A stretch of DNA of 64,000 bases from Alloprevotella tannerae (GCA_015259125.1 JABZGR010000009.1:13123-77122), one strand, 5' to 3'; counted from the first letter of the stretch, positions 34,339 to 44,525 are shown. Made by a program: numbers and translations. Notes: generated by a model from the sequence alone, not told the origin.

Positions 34339-35136
34339 ATGAACGAACTAACTCTACTTGATAGGCTTCGACAATCTTCTACGCTCGATTTGCAAGCGGC
34401 GGCCGAAGCCGGTGATGCGCTTGCGCAACGCGTTTTGGGTGAACGCTACGCCACTTTCGATGAGATTATTCCGCCGCAAGACGGCGAAGATCAGTTTTTG
34501 CCCACACTACGGGCGGCTGAGCGCTGGCTGACGCTTGCGGCAGAGCAAGGCGATACTATGGCTATGCGCGAACTGGGCGATTTGCATAGTGGACTCTTAG
34601 GCGAGCAGGGTAACATCCAGACGGCGTGGCAATGGTATGAGCGGGCCGCTACTGCCGGAGACGCCGCCGCACAAAACAGACTCGGCATACTTTGCGAGAA
34701 TGGAATGGGGCGGCCGCGCGATTATGCCGCCGCGGCTCATTGGTATGAGTTGGCGGCCGCGAGCGGAGAGACCTTGGCGCGCTTTAACCTCGCCTTGTTG
34801 CTCAGCACCGGCCGCGGCGTACCGCAAGACGGGGAACGCGCCTTGCAACTCTTGGCCGAAGTAGCCGCTACGGGCGATGGAATGGGCGATTATTATATGG
34901 CCGACTTGTTGGAAAAAGGACGCGGCGTAGCGCGCGATCTGCCCGCTGCCATTCGCCATTATGAAGCTGCTCGCGCGAAAGGGGTCGATGAAGCCGTCTA
35001 TGCTTTGGGGCGATTGTATTTTGCCGAAGGGCAATTTGCCGCAGCGCGCCCCTATCTTGAAGCCGCTCTCGGCTTAGGCGGCAACCTCACGCGTCAGGCC
35101 GACCGCCTCTTGCGGCAAATTCCGCTTGCCGAATGA
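34339..35136 (+). CDS. Sel1-repeat (tetratricopeptide-like) protein
   Basis: A 265-residue cytoplasmic protein composed of about six Sel1-like helix-turn-helix repeats with the pattern AxxWYxxAAxxGxxxAxxxLGxLxxxGxG, for example AWQWYERAATAGDAAAQNRLGILC. No signal peptide is visible when the start MNELTLLDRLRQ (34339) is used. An in-frame start 84 bp upstream would add a non-conserved basic segment. Such repeats mediate protein-protein contacts; the partner is unknown. Confidence 0.85.
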   Translation: MNELTLLDRLRQSSTLDLQAAAEAGDALAQRVLGERYATFDEIIPPQDGEDQFLPTLRAAERWLTLAAEQGDTMAMRELGDLHSGLLGEQGNIQTAWQWYERAATAGDAAAQNRLGILCENGMGRPRDYAAAAHWYELAAASGETLARFNLALLLSTGRGVPQDGERALQLLAEVAATGDGMGDYYMADLLEKGRGVARDLPAAIRHYEAARAKGVDEAVYALGRLYFAEGQFAAARPYLEAALGLGGNLTRQADRLLRQIPLAE

Positions 35137-35455
35137 GACATATATATATGATGTAGACTGCTCGACTATACGTGCTATTCTTGAAAACGGCAGAGAAATA
35201 AGGCTTCTTTTTCGTTGCTCTTTAGGATTAACATAGCCGGCGAATATGCTCGTCCGGCCTCTCCGCCGCTAACGAAGCTCTTCGGCTAATGCCGGAAAGC
35301 GGATGTGCGGCAGGTTTGCACCATGGCGCATTATAAGCTCATCGTTTGTTCTTGCTCTGACGCGCGGCGCCTCCCATTTTTGCTTTTAAGATGATAAATA
35401 GTGCAAGTCTACTTGGTAAAAAGCACTTATAAGTGCGAAAAAATGCGCAGTTCCA

Positions 35456-35487
35456 TTTGACCTATCCGTGAGAATTAGCTAATTTTG
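35456..35487 (+). promoter_or_regulatory. Promoter of the M16 protease gene
   Basis: TTTG (35456-35459), 20 nt, then TAATTTTG (35480-35487), 38 nt before the ATG. A 14-bp palindrome GCACTTATAAGTGC (35423-35436) lies just upstream and could be an operator. The rest of the 35137-35525 gap shows nothing recognisable. Confidence 0.6.
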
Positions 35488-35525
35488 GCCGCGAAACTAT
35501 ATTCATTCATTATAATAACAACCAG

Positions 35526-38375
35526 ATGAGACACTTAAAGTTTGCCTTGTGGGTCATCGTTGCCGCTTTCACTTCGTCTTGGCAGGCATCGGCCCAGGCT
35601 ACGCAGCCACTTCCCAAGGACGCTGCGGTTAAGATGGGTACATTACCCAATGGCTTGACGTACTATGTGCGCAAAAACAGCCTACCGGAAAAACAAGCCT
35701 TTTTCTATATCGTACAGAAAGTCGGCTCAGTGCAAGAAAACGAGTCGCAGCGCGGCTTGGCGCACTTCTTGGAGCATATGTGCTTCAATGGTACGACCAA
35801 TTTCCCCGGCAATGGCGTGATTGAAGCCTGCGAGCGCTTTGGCGTAAAGTTTGGCGAGAATATCAACGCTTATACGTCAACGGATGAGACCGTTTACAAC
35901 ATCGACAACGTTCCCGCTACGGCCGAAAATATTGAGACGTGCTTGAAGATTTTGCACGACTGGTCTAACAGTCTGTTGCTCGAGCCGGACGAGATTCAGA
36001 AAGAGCGCGGCGTGATTCACGAAGAGTGGCGTATGCGCAGCTCTGCAACGCAACGCATTCTGAACAACAACTTAGAGAAACTCTATCCGGGCAGCCGCTA
36101 TGCGCGTCGTATGCCGATCGGTCTGATGAGTGTTGTCGACAACTTCACGCCTGATACGCTTCGCGCTTACTACCACAAATGGTATCGCCCGAATCTGCAG
36201 GCAGTAGTTGTTGTGGGCGACATCGACGTAGATCAGATGGTTGCTAAGATCAAAGAAATCTTCAGCCCGATCCAAAACCCGAAGAACGAGGCGAAGTATG
36301 AAGACTATCCTGTGCCTTCTACGATGAAGCCTATCTATGTTGTCGACAAAGATAAGGAGCAAGGTCAAGCCGTTATTCAGGCTATGTTCAAGCACGATCC
36401 GATGCCGAAAGAATATCGCAATACGGCGGCTTATGTAATTACAGAAGGACTCACGGAGATCATGACAAGCGCGCTCAACGCACGTCTCAATGAGTTGTCA
36501 CAAAATCCCGACTGCCCCTTCGTAGGCGCTTATGTTAACGACGGCAACTACCTTATCAGTAAAACGATGAGTGCCTTCACGCTCATCGTTGTGCCGAAGC
36601 CCGGCAAAGATACAGAAGCTTTGCGTGTAGCCTTCGAAGAGTTGCAACGTGCACGCCAGTTTGGCTTGACGGCAACTGAAATCGATCGCGCTTACAATGA
36701 GATGGTCAGCCAGTTTGAGCGCATTTACAACAATCGCGATAAGCAACGCAGCCCTTACTTCATTCAGCAGTATGTACACAACTTCCTCGATGGCACGCCG
36801 ATGATGTCTATCGAAGATAGCTACAACTTCATGAAGATGGTTGGCCAGCAGTTAAAGCAGGCCGGCGCACTCACTGAGGCTTGCAATGGTATCTTGAAAG
36901 AATATACAGCTTCTACAGATAGCAACTTCGTTGTGCTCGCTATGTGCCCCGACAAGGCCGGTATCGCTGTGCCTACTGAAGCGCAGTTGGCTGATGCCGT
37001 GAAAGCTGCACTCAGTGCAAAACTGACGGCTTACGTCGACAACGTGAAGAACGAACCGCTCATCAAGAAACTCCCTAAGAAGGGTAAGATCGTTAAGACG
37101 GAACAATCTGACTTCGGTTATACTTGCTGGACGCTTTCTAACGGCGCTAAGGTTTACTTCCGCCATACTGACTTCAACGAAAGTCAAGTCTTGATGCAGG
37201 CACGCAGCTTCGGCGGCTTGTCTTATGCAAAGGTTAACTCTAAGGCCGACCTCTTCAATGTGCGCAATGCGTCTACATTCATTGAGCAATGTGGTCTCGG
37301 TAACTTCTCTGCAACCGAACTTGATAAGGCTTTGGCCGGCAAACAGGCTTCAGTAAGCGCTTCAATCGATCGCGAAACGGAAGGACTTGATGGCAATGCT
37401 ACGCCGAAAGATCTCCGCACGCTCTTCGAATTGACTTACCTCAAGTTTACCAACCCCGGTAGCGACCGCAAGGCGTTCAACAACGCTGTTGAGTCTATGA
37501 AGACGCAGCTCGCCAATGTTGAGGCTGTACCCGAAATGGCTTTCAGCGACTCTGTATCATCTACGATCTACAACCACGATCCCCGCGTGAAGATTTATAA
37601 GTCTGCCGACTATGATATGGCCAACTTCGACCAGATGCGCGCTTTCTATCGCGAGCGCTTCAAGTCGCCTTCTGACTTTAATTTCTATTTCACCGGCAAC
37701 TTCAATGTAGACTCACTCAAGCAATTTGCTGAAATCTACTTGGCATCTATTCCTTCTGCCGGCAAGCGTGAGGTACTCAAAGATTATGGCCTCCACAAGG
37801 CTACCGGTATCGTAAACAATCGCTTCACGCGTGCAATGGAGACGCCGAAGGGCAACATCATTCAGGTTATCTGGGGTGAAAATCCTTACACGATGAAAGA
37901 ATCAGCTACGGTTGATGCACTCGGCGAAGTGCTTACGCAACGCTACCTGAAGAGCATCCGCGAAGAAGGCTCTATGGCTTATAGTGTAGGCGCCCAAGGT
38001 GAGGCTTCTTACGGTTCGAAAGATGAATATCTGATCTACGTATCCTGCCCCGTGAAGCCGGCTAAGGCTGACTCTGCACTCTATCTCATCGACTTGGGAT
38101 TGAAAGAAGTAGCTAAAGACGGTTGTACGAAGGAAGAGTTGGATAAGATCAAGCAGTTTAATCTTAAGAACTATGCCGACAATCAGAAAGTCAACAGCTA
38201 TTGGGCTAGCTTGATCCGCAGCAAAACGCTTTGGAATAAAGATCTCCATACGGGTTATGAAGCTGTCATCAATGGCTTGTCTTCTGATGATCTTAAGAAC
38301 TTCGTGAACAATGTTGTTCTGAAAAAGCTCAATCGTCTTACGATTACGATGCTTCCGGCATCTCTTAAAGAATAA
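35526..38375 (+). CDS. Secreted M16 family zinc metalloprotease
   Basis: A 949-residue exported protease: signal peptide 1-24 (SWQASAQ), then two M16 peptidase units. The inverted zinc motif HFLEH lies at residues 80-84, with the distal Glu at 160 (KERGVIHEEW), exactly the spacing of pitrilysin-type enzymes. The second half (from about 530) is the inactive partner half. Members degrade peptides in the periplasm or at the surface. Codon use in this gene is more biased than in its neighbours (few rare codons), suggesting high expression. Confidence 0.93.
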   Translation: MRHLKFALWVIVAAFTSSWQASAQATQPLPKDAAVKMGTLPNGLTYYVRKNSLPEKQAFFYIVQKVGSVQENESQRGLAHFLEHMCFNGTTNFPGNGVIEACERFGVKFGENINAYTSTDETVYNIDNVPATAENIETCLKILHDWSNSLLLEPDEIQKERGVIHEEWRMRSSATQRILNNNLEKLYPGSRYARRMPIGLMSVVDNFTPDTLRAYYHKWYRPNLQAVVVVGDIDVDQMVAKIKEIFSPIQNPKNEAKYEDYPVPSTMKPIYVVDKDKEQGQAVIQAMFKHDPMPKEYRNTAAYVITEGLTEIMTSALNARLNELSQNPDCPFVGAYVNDGNYLISKTMSAFTLIVVPKPGKDTEALRVAFEELQRARQFGLTATEIDRAYNEMVSQFERIYNNRDKQRSPYFIQQYVHNFLDGTPMMSIEDSYNFMKMVGQQLKQAGALTEACNGILKEYTASTDSNFVVLAMCPDKAGIAVPTEAQLADAVKAALSAKLTAYVDNVKNEPLIKKLPKKGKIVKTEQSDFGYTCWTLSNGAKVYFRHTDFNESQVLMQARSFGGLSYAKVNSKADLFNVRNASTFIEQCGLGNFSATELDKALAGKQASVSASIDRETEGLDGNATPKDLRTLFELTYLKFTNPGSDRKAFNNAVESMKTQLANVEAVPEMAFSDSVSSTIYNHDPRVKIYKSADYDMANFDQMRAFYRERFKSPSDFNFYFTGNFNVDSLKQFAEIYLASIPSAGKREVLKDYGLHKATGIVNNRFTRAMETPKGNIIQVIWGENPYTMKESATVDALGEVLTQRYLKSIREEGSMAYSVGAQGEASYGSKDEYLIYVSCPVKPAKADSALYLIDLGLKEVAKDGCTKEELDKIKQFNLKNYADNQKVNSYWASLIRSKTLWNKDLHTGYEAVINGLSSDDLKNFVNNVVLKKLNRLTITMLPASLKE

Positions 38376-38442
38376 GCATTGCCGATCATTTCAGCTTCAG
38401 TCCTAACGATAAACGACTGATCCGCTGATTTTCCATAAAGCT

Positions 38443-38475
38443 ACGGCCCGCCTGCTTTGGTTGCAGGCGGGCCGT
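38443..38475 (+). terminator. Hairpin downstream of the M16 gene
   Basis: ACGGCCCGCCTGC and GCAGGCGGGCCGT form a perfect 13-bp stem with a 7-nt loop. It is not followed by a T run, so it may be a weak terminator or an mRNA-end protector. Confidence 0.55.
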
Positions 38476-38538
38476 AAGCGTATTAAGTCATTTCTCACCA
38501 AGCGCCTTTAAGGCAGTGTAGGATGTTTTTTCGTGCCG

Positions 38539-38706
38539 TAACCCCTTAGTGTTGGTCGTTTACGCTTTCTTCCGGCAGACATTCGCTTGTTTTGAAAGAC
38601 CAACCCTATGGGGTTGTCGATTTTACTATGCTCCGAGGCAGCGTTGACGTTGCACGTCAACACTGCCCTACCAAAAGACTAACCCCGATGGGGTTATTTG
38701 TGGACG
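38539..38706. repeat. Family A repeat, copies 2a; direct duplicate of 38985-39150
   Basis: A 165-bp segment containing one full family A element with arms GTTGACG/CGTCAAC. It is repeated with about 90% identity by eye at 38985-39150 in the same orientation. Confidence 0.85.
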
Positions 38707-38810
38707 GAAGTGCGCGATAGTTGACGATTTTAGGCGTGCAAATGTTAGCCTCATATTTATTTATGTCAAAGGTAACACAAAATTAAACCGACAAAACTAC
38801 ACCCTCAAAA

Positions 38811-38912
38811 ACAACCCCTTAGGGTTGGTCCTTTGGCAGGGCAGGGTTAAGATGCGAAGCGGTTTAACCCTGCCTAAGTCCAGCGCGAAGTGCAACCCCT
38901 TAGGGTTGGTCT
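38811..38912. repeat. Family A repeat, opposite orientation
   Basis: The element begins with CCCCTTAGGGTTGGTC, continues GGCAGGGCAGGGTTAAG..TTTAACCCTGCC and ends with another CCCCTTAGGGTTGGTC half-site. Confidence 0.85.
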
Positions 38913-38984
38913 TTATTTACGACTGCATTTCGCCGATTATATATGCTAATAAATCAATTTGCCAAAGCTCACCCCCGCAAAACA

Positions 38985-39150
38985 ACCCCTTATGGTTGGT
39001 CGTTTACGCTTTCTTCCGGCGGGCGTTGGGTCGTTTTGAAAGACCAATCCTAAGAGATTGACAATTTTACTATGCTCCGAGACAGCGTTGACGTTGCACG
39101 TCAACACTGCCCTACCAAAAGACTAACCCCGATGGGGTTATTGGTGGACG
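38985..39150. repeat. Family A repeat, second direct duplicate
   Basis: Same sequence as 38539-38706 with scattered substitutions. The 1.29-kb gap 38376-39663 is filled almost completely by family A elements; no gene was recognised in it. Confidence 0.85.
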
Positions 39151-39257
39151 AAACTATGCGGAAACAATACAAATTCACGCGGAAATTCTGACACGTATAC
39201 GTGTTATTGATCCAAAGCAATTATAAACTCGAATGTAAACGCGCAAAACATCCCCAA

Positions 39258-39360
39258 CAAGCCCTTAGGCTTGGTCTTTTGGCAGGGCAGGCGTTGGAGC
39301 GAAGCGACAACCCTGCCATAGTTCGCCGCAAAAGTGCAACCCCTTAGGGTTGGTCATTCA
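39258..39360. repeat. Family A repeat variant (AAGCCCTTAGGCTTGG form)
   Basis: The first half-site has compensating changes (AGCCC..GGCTT in place of ACCCC..GGGTT) that keep the palindrome. It is directly duplicated at 39425-39530. Confidence 0.8.
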
Positions 39361-39424
39361 AAATGTCCGCTAATAAGCGTGTAAATACACAGATAAACCC
39401 AAACCACCAGAGCCCACTCCCGCA

Positions 39425-39530
39425 CCACAAGCCCTTAGGCTTGGTCTTTTGGCAGGGCAGGCGTTGAAGCAAAGCGACAACCCTGCCACGATGCGCCGCA
39501 AACAGCAACCCCTTAGGGTTGGTCTTTCAA
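39425..39530. repeat. Family A repeat variant, duplicate
   Basis: A copy of the 39258-39360 variant at a spacing of about 168 bp. It lies just upstream of the HU-like gene promoter. Confidence 0.8.
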
Positions 39531-39572
39531 ATCGGCCGCTGATTGTCTTATAATCAAGCGATTATTGCGCGT

Positions 39573-39603
39573 TTTGTCGGCTCAGCAGAAATGCTTACCT
39601 TTG
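39573..39603 (+). promoter_or_regulatory. Promoter of the HU-like gene
   Basis: TTTG (39573-39576), exactly 19 nt, then TACCTTTG (39596-39603). This is the best match to the Bacteroidetes promoter consensus in the window. Confidence 0.8.
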
Positions 39604-39663
39604 CATACGCAAGGGCGAGGAGCGCTCTTGGTTCAATTATTCACCAATTAAATCTATACCACA

Positions 39664-40074
39664 ATGATTAAATTCGTTATTAGAGCGAAGAAAAATCCGC
39701 TCAAAAAAGATCAAGTAAAATTTTATCCGCAGATGGCGCCGGGCGTGCCCGTGATGTTGCGCACGATTGTCGGGCGCATCGAGAAGCGTTCGGGCGTATC
39801 TTCTGCCTCCGTCAAGGCGGTATTGGATGCTCTGCAATATGAGATTCTCCAAACACTTGCGGATGGTAATTCGGTTCGCTTAGGAGACCTCGGTTCTTTT
39901 CGCCTGACAATGCACGGCGAGGGCGTAATGACGGCGAAAGAGGCCAAGGAAAAAGGTGCAAATCTCATTAAGCGCGTGAGCGTGAGGTTCGCGAAAAGCA
40001 GTACGATGCGGATGGCCCTCGACAAGTGCAACTTAATCTTCGGTGCACAGGACGATATTCAGAATGCGAAGTAA
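39664..40074 (+). CDS. HU-related histone-like DNA-binding protein (Bacteroidetes type)
   Basis: A 136-residue protein of the HU-related family specific to Bacteroidetes (TIGR01201-like). The N-terminal FVIRAKKNPLKKDQVKFYPQ replaces the usual HU start. It is followed by the helical part VMLRTIVGRIEKRSGVSSASVKAVLDALQ (read in two pieces) and the beta-arm SVRLGDLGSFRL..RVSVRFAKS. It should bind and bend DNA non-specifically. It stands alone with a perfect promoter and a strong terminator, flanked on both sides by intergenic repeats. Confidence 0.92.
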   Translation: MIKFVIRAKKNPLKKDQVKFYPQMAPGVPVMLRTIVGRIEKRSGVSSASVKAVLDALQYEILQTLADGNSVRLGDLGSFRLTMHGEGVMTAKEAKEKGANLIKRVSVRFAKSSTMRMALDKCNLIFGAQDDIQNAK

Positions 40075-40125
40075 GCGAAGAAGTGGCACAGCTTAGTGCC
40101 GGCAAAAAATTACATTTAGGAAAGG

Positions 40126-40158
40126 CCGCGTTTTCAACTGATGAAAGCGCGGTTTTTT
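40126..40158 (+). terminator. Terminator of the HU-like gene
   Basis: CCGCGTTTTCA and TGAAAGCGCGG form an 11-bp stem (one G-T) followed by TTTTTT. Confidence 0.9.
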
Positions 40159-40212
40159 CGTATTTTGTCGAAAATTGGCCGTTTTTCGGTCGCGCAGGGA
40201 TAGGGATTATTG

Positions 40213-40322
40213 AAACTTTTACCTATGATCGGAGAAAGTTTCTTAGGTGAAAGTTTGAACTTTCTTATAGGCAAATTAAAATTGTCTTATAAGAGAATTT
40301 TTCCGATCATAGGTGAAAGTTT
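40213..40322. repeat. 22-bp-period AT-rich array after the HU-like gene
   Basis: Five cores (ACCTATGA, CTTAGGTG, CTTATAGG, CTTATAAG, CATAGGTG) have centres spaced 21, 22, 22 and 22 bp, separated by AAAGTTT-like arms. The outer units are inverted copies (ACCTATGATCGGA at the left, TTCCGATCATAGGT at the right), so the whole array can form one large hairpin. The unit sequence is unrelated to the other arrays. Confidence 0.7.
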
Positions 40323-40446
40323 GGCGGAGGTGAGTAGTGGGTTGTGGCGGGGCGGTTTGGTCGGCATTTTTATAGCCGGATATGCGATGAAACCGCCGTC
40401 TTTTTTGAATAATTTTATTTTTGTGTTGATGCATTTTCGCGTGTTT

Positions 40447-40560
40447 TTGAAAGACCAACCCTATGGAGTTGTCATTTTTTCGGGGCTTCGAGGCAGGGTT
40501 GACGCATCGCGTCAACCCTGCCCTGTTAAAAGACTAACTCCGATGGGATTATTTGGGGAT
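40447..40560. repeat. Family A repeat
   Basis: A full element with central arms GGCAGGGTTGACG/CGTCAACCCTGCC. A partial half-site (CCCCAATGGGGTTATTTGCGG) follows at about 40629-40649. No gene was recognised in the 40075-40730 gap. Confidence 0.85.
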
Positions 40561-40730
40561 GTGAGGTTGGGGAAATGGGCTAATGAGGTTCGCGCTTGGT
40601 GATCGGACGTTGAACGTTGAAATTATCAGCCCCAATGGGGTTATTTGCGGATGGACTTGTGGAAAAGTTAGGCGGAAGAGTTGGTTAATTGGGCACTTGC
40701 CGACACTAACTACACAAGGTATAAGGCCAA

Positions 40731-43700
40731 TCAGACCACTACAATTTCACTACGGCCGCCAACAGGGAGTTTGCGCACTTGTATTTGCGGCGAAATCTGC
40801 CGGCGAATTTGATCCGTGTGACTAATGACGCCTACTTTGCGCCCTTCTATCGTCTCAAGATTGCTCAAAGCCTCCATCACTAAGTTGAGCGAAGCCTGAT
40901 CAAGATTGCCGAAACCCTCGTCTATAAACAAGCTGCCGATAGATAAATTGTGCGCCGACAGCGAAGCCAAGCCCAAGGCCAAAGCCAAACAGACGACAAA
41001 GGTTTCGCCGCCCGAAAGCGAGGAAACGTAACGACGTTCGTCAAACATATCGCGATCTTCGATCTCCAGCGTGAGTGTGCCCGGAATGTTGACCAAGCGG
41101 TAGCGCGCAGAGAGGTGAGATAGGTGATGGTTGGCTTGCGCTACGAGCAAACGGAAGGTATAGCTTTGCGCCAATTCGCGGAATTTCTTACCCGTACTGC
41201 TACCTAAAAGATCGTCTAAGCGACCCCATTCGGTCGCATCTTCTTCCAGTTGGCGCAAGGCCTCGTGCCGCTTTGCGGCTGCCGCTTCACTATCATAATG
41301 AGCCTTGAGGCGCGACTGCAATTGTAGGAGTTCGGCAGACAAGGTTTCGTGGCGCTGCTGCAAATCTTGCAAGTGCGCTTGCAAGGCTTCGGGAGTTTCT
41401 TCTCCCTCTCCTGAAGGGTGTCCGGGAAGCGCTTTGAGTCGTATAAAATCCTCACGCGCCTTGTTTGCATTATGGGCCGCCAAGAGGCAGGCTTCATCGC
41501 GGCGGGCTATTTCGGCACGAATGGCATTCCAATCGGTAGGGTCGGTGAAGAGCGTTTCCATCTCGCTAAACTGCGTCGGTGTATGCGTGCCGTTAAACTT
41601 CAGAATCCACAAGTCCATTTCCGAACTCTTGCGGTTGTATTCTTGGCGGCCGGCTTCAAGCGCCTGCTCTACGTTTTCGTGTTGCCCATCCAAGCGGTTC
41701 AGACGGTCGTTGGCCTCGGCCAATCGTGCGATGCACGTTTGCGTTTCTTGCTGCGTCTTGCGAATAAATGCGTTGAGGCGCGCCTCCAATTCGGCCGGTG
41801 TGTCCTTGCCCACAAGCCTACGCATCTCCTCCTGCATATCCGACAATTCGTTGCGCTGCATAGAGAGTTCGTTGACCGTCTCTTCCAATTGTCGATTAGC
41901 CTCTGCTTCGGCTTCTTCCACACTTTTTAGTTCCTCGCCCAACTGGAAGGTACGCTGCGCCTTTTCTTCGAGTTTGTTCGTCGTATAGAGCCACTCGTCA
42001 TAGAGACTCACGATGCGGCGGCGGAAGTTTTCAGCATTGTGTTTCCACTCCGAGAACCAACCCGACAGCGTGATCATTTCATCAAGATCGACATAGAGCG
42101 CCTCTGTTGTACGCTCGGATTTGCGCAAACGCGCCTGTACATCTTCCAAAGAACCCATACGCACCTGCCGCTCTGTTTTGAGTGCGCCAAGTCGGCTTGC
42201 CGTTTCGCGCACTTGATTCTCTAAGCGCTCCACTTCTATCGTTAGGCGGTCGATAAAACCTTGGTGAAAATTGAAAGTCTTGAGCGTGACGTCATCTTCT
42301 TCAGCTGCACGCTGCGTATTTTCCAAGAGTAGGCCGATCATCATTGCGCGGGCCTGCCGATTGACTGTCGGTGAGCATTCTTTAAAAGAATTGTCGAGCG
42401 TAGCAAAAGTCTGCCACTCTTCTTCGTCAGCCTTTTGCCGAGCTTCTAAGGAAGTAAAGTAATTGCGCTCCAACGTGAGTTCACTCTCCGCTCGCGCCAT
42501 TTGCAGGCGTAAGTCATCTAATTGGCGGAGTTTGGCGTCGGCCAAATCGCAGGCCTCATTATAATCGGTTTCCAAATTGGAGATCAATTCACCCAACTCG
42601 CGCTCCGTCTCCGTATGATAAGGGTGATGCGTCGCGCCGCAAACGGGACAAGGCGCCCCTTCACGCAAGTCGTGACGCAAGATTTCGATGTTCTCACTAT
42701 TGCTCAAGATATAAGCTTGTCGGCGGCGCTCCCGCAAATCGCGTGCTGTAGCGGCCTCGGCCTCTAATCGCTCCAAAGACTTCTTAAGCTGGTCGAGGTT
42801 TGTTGCATCACGGGCAATCTTAGCTCGCCGCTCATCTAACTCCTCATAGCCGTTAGCGATACGCGTCCACAAACGCGCCGCGTGGCGCAAGCCGGTAGCC
42901 CGATTGCTTTCTTCGGCCAACTTTTGTTGGAGCTGCGCGCCATTCAAACCCTTATTTGCCTGACGGTGCATTAGCAATTCGCTCTTTTGCACGCTGAGCG
43001 CGGACTCTTTTTCATTCTGTTCCTTTTCTGTCTCTTCAAGTTTGCCGGAAATGTCCCTCAAAATCCGCTGCAATTTCTCTGTCGCATTGAGGTTCTCCGC
43101 GTGCTGCGTAGTCTCGCTGTCGAAAGAATTGAGTTTATCCTTGATCAACTCAATCTTATCAAACATCACGCGGTGTGTAGAGAGCGCCTGAAACCTCACT
43201 TGCAACTCCTTTTCCTCTTTATGTTCCGCCTCTATAGTCGCTAATTTGGCGGCGTGGGCTTCACATTGCCGATGTAGCTGTACTTCGGCCTGCGTCTTAC
43301 GATGCTCCAAGCGCTTGATGGTATCTTCTTTACCGGTAATCTCTCCACTGAGTTGGCGTCCGCGATTGATGCCGGGCAATTGTTGTTGCAGTTGTGCTAA
43401 AGCGGCCGCCTCCTGCTCGCGGGCCGTATCGAGAGCCGCCGAAGCGGCTTGCACCGTCTTCTTTGCTTCTGTGCGCTCGCCATAAAGCGCCTCGCCCTGC
43501 CGCTGCAAGCGCTCTACATCAGAACGACGCAGGACGATGTCGCGATAGAGCTGCTGCACGGGTTGCAGTTCGTCAAACCGGCGCAGGCGCAACAGGTCCG
43601 TGCGCATCGCCTCTCTTGCCCGCCGCGCTTGGAGATCAACCTCTTCGAGTTGCTTGACCTTAGCCTCTGCCGCAGCAAAGTCGACCAACCAATTGATTTG

Positions 43701-44489
43701 CGACTTTACCATCTCCTGCTCACTGCACAATTGTTTTTCAGACAAGGTCAGGCGGTTCACGTCGGTCTCCAGATCTTCCAATTCTTCAGGCGTGAGCCGG
43801 TTATGGAGAATGCCTTCGATATGACTTTCTTCCGCTTTGACGCGGGCGGTAGCTGCGGCCGCTTTCTCGTGAATGCGCATCGAGATGCGGCCGTAGATTT
43901 CCGTGCCCGTCAGCTTCTCAAGCAAGGCCGACTTTTCTTCTTTGCGCGCTTTGAGGAAGGAGGCAAAACTATTTTGAGCCAGCATAACGGTGCGTGAGAA
44001 CTGCATATAATCTAAACCGACTACGCGGTTGATTTCTTCTTGGAGCTCTGCGTTGCGCCCGTCGAAACTCTTCTTTTTAGGGGCAATTTGGCGAAAGGAA
44101 CGCGCCACGGTATCATAATTGCCCGTTCGCTTTTTGCGACAAGACCACGCGGCTTCATAACGAGCGCCGTCAGGGGTTGAAAACTCGACCACGGCAGACG
44201 CCTCTTTTTGTCCACGGCGCATAATGTTGCGAACGTCGTCAGTCTGAATGCCTTTGACGGTAGAATCCGTCGCAAGGGCTTCGCTGTTCATCTTCTCTAC
44301 GCCGTCCAAACGAGGCGCCCGCCCGTAGAGGGCTAAGCAAATGGCGTCGAGCAGTGTAGACTTGCCCGCTCCCGTATCGCCTGTGATCGCAAAGAGTCCG
44401 GCTGAGCGCAAAGGCTCTGTGGTAAAGTCTATCGTCTGGAGGCCTTCGAAGGAAGTCAGATTGTTGAGCGTTACTTTATCTATTTTCAT
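40731..44489 (-). CDS. sbcC: Exonuclease subunit SbcC (Rad50-like)
   Basis: A 1252-residue SMC-like ATPase that forms the SbcCD nuclease with SbcD, cutting hairpins and protein-blocked DNA ends. The N-terminal Walker A GDTGAGKST follows KVTLNNLTSF. Two long coiled coils flank the zinc-hook CPVCG at about residue 613. The C-terminal ATPase half has the signature SLSGGETFVVCLALALGLA and Walker B SLFIDEGFGNLD. It is about 200 residues longer than E. coli SbcC, with the excess in the coiled coils. The start is taken at MKIDKVTLNN, four codons inside the longest frame. A SbcCD system is notable in a genome rich in long palindromes. Confidence 0.95.
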   Translation of the reverse strand: MKIDKVTLNNLTSFEGLQTIDFTTEPLRSAGLFAITGDTGAGKSTLLDAICLALYGRAPRLDGVEKMNSEALATDSTVKGIQTDDVRNIMRRGQKEASAVVEFSTPDGARYEAAWSCRKKRTGNYDTVARSFRQIAPKKKSFDGRNAELQEEINRVVGLDYMQFSRTVMLAQNSFASFLKARKEEKSALLEKLTGTEIYGRISMRIHEKAAAATARVKAEESHIEGILHNRLTPEELEDLETDVNRLTLSEKQLCSEQEMVKSQINWLVDFAAAEAKVKQLEEVDLQARRAREAMRTDLLRLRRFDELQPVQQLYRDIVLRRSDVERLQRQGEALYGERTEAKKTVQAASAALDTAREQEAAALAQLQQQLPGINRGRQLSGEITGKEDTIKRLEHRKTQAEVQLHRQCEAHAAKLATIEAEHKEEKELQVRFQALSTHRVMFDKIELIKDKLNSFDSETTQHAENLNATEKLQRILRDISGKLEETEKEQNEKESALSVQKSELLMHRQANKGLNGAQLQQKLAEESNRATGLRHAARLWTRIANGYEELDERRAKIARDATNLDQLKKSLERLEAEAATARDLRERRRQAYILSNSENIEILRHDLREGAPCPVCGATHHPYHTETERELGELISNLETDYNEACDLADAKLRQLDDLRLQMARAESELTLERNYFTSLEARQKADEEEWQTFATLDNSFKECSPTVNRQARAMMIGLLLENTQRAAEEDDVTLKTFNFHQGFIDRLTIEVERLENQVRETASRLGALKTERQVRMGSLEDVQARLRKSERTTEALYVDLDEMITLSGWFSEWKHNAENFRRRIVSLYDEWLYTTNKLEEKAQRTFQLGEELKSVEEAEAEANRQLEETVNELSMQRNELSDMQEEMRRLVGKDTPAELEARLNAFIRKTQQETQTCIARLAEANDRLNRLDGQHENVEQALEAGRQEYNRKSSEMDLWILKFNGTHTPTQFSEMETLFTDPTDWNAIRAEIARRDEACLLAAHNANKAREDFIRLKALPGHPSGEGEETPEALQAHLQDLQQRHETLSAELLQLQSRLKAHYDSEAAAAKRHEALRQLEEDATEWGRLDDLLGSSTGKKFRELAQSYTFRLLVAQANHHLSHLSARYRLVNIPGTLTLEIEDRDMFDERRYVSSLSGGETFVVCLALALGLASLSAHNLSIGSLFIDEGFGNLDQASLNLVMEALSNLETIEGRKVGVISHTDQIRRQISPQIQVRKLPVGGRSEIVVV

Positions 44490-44525
44490 CGTAGTCTGCA
44501 AGTAGTGATGTTATCGGCAATAATC

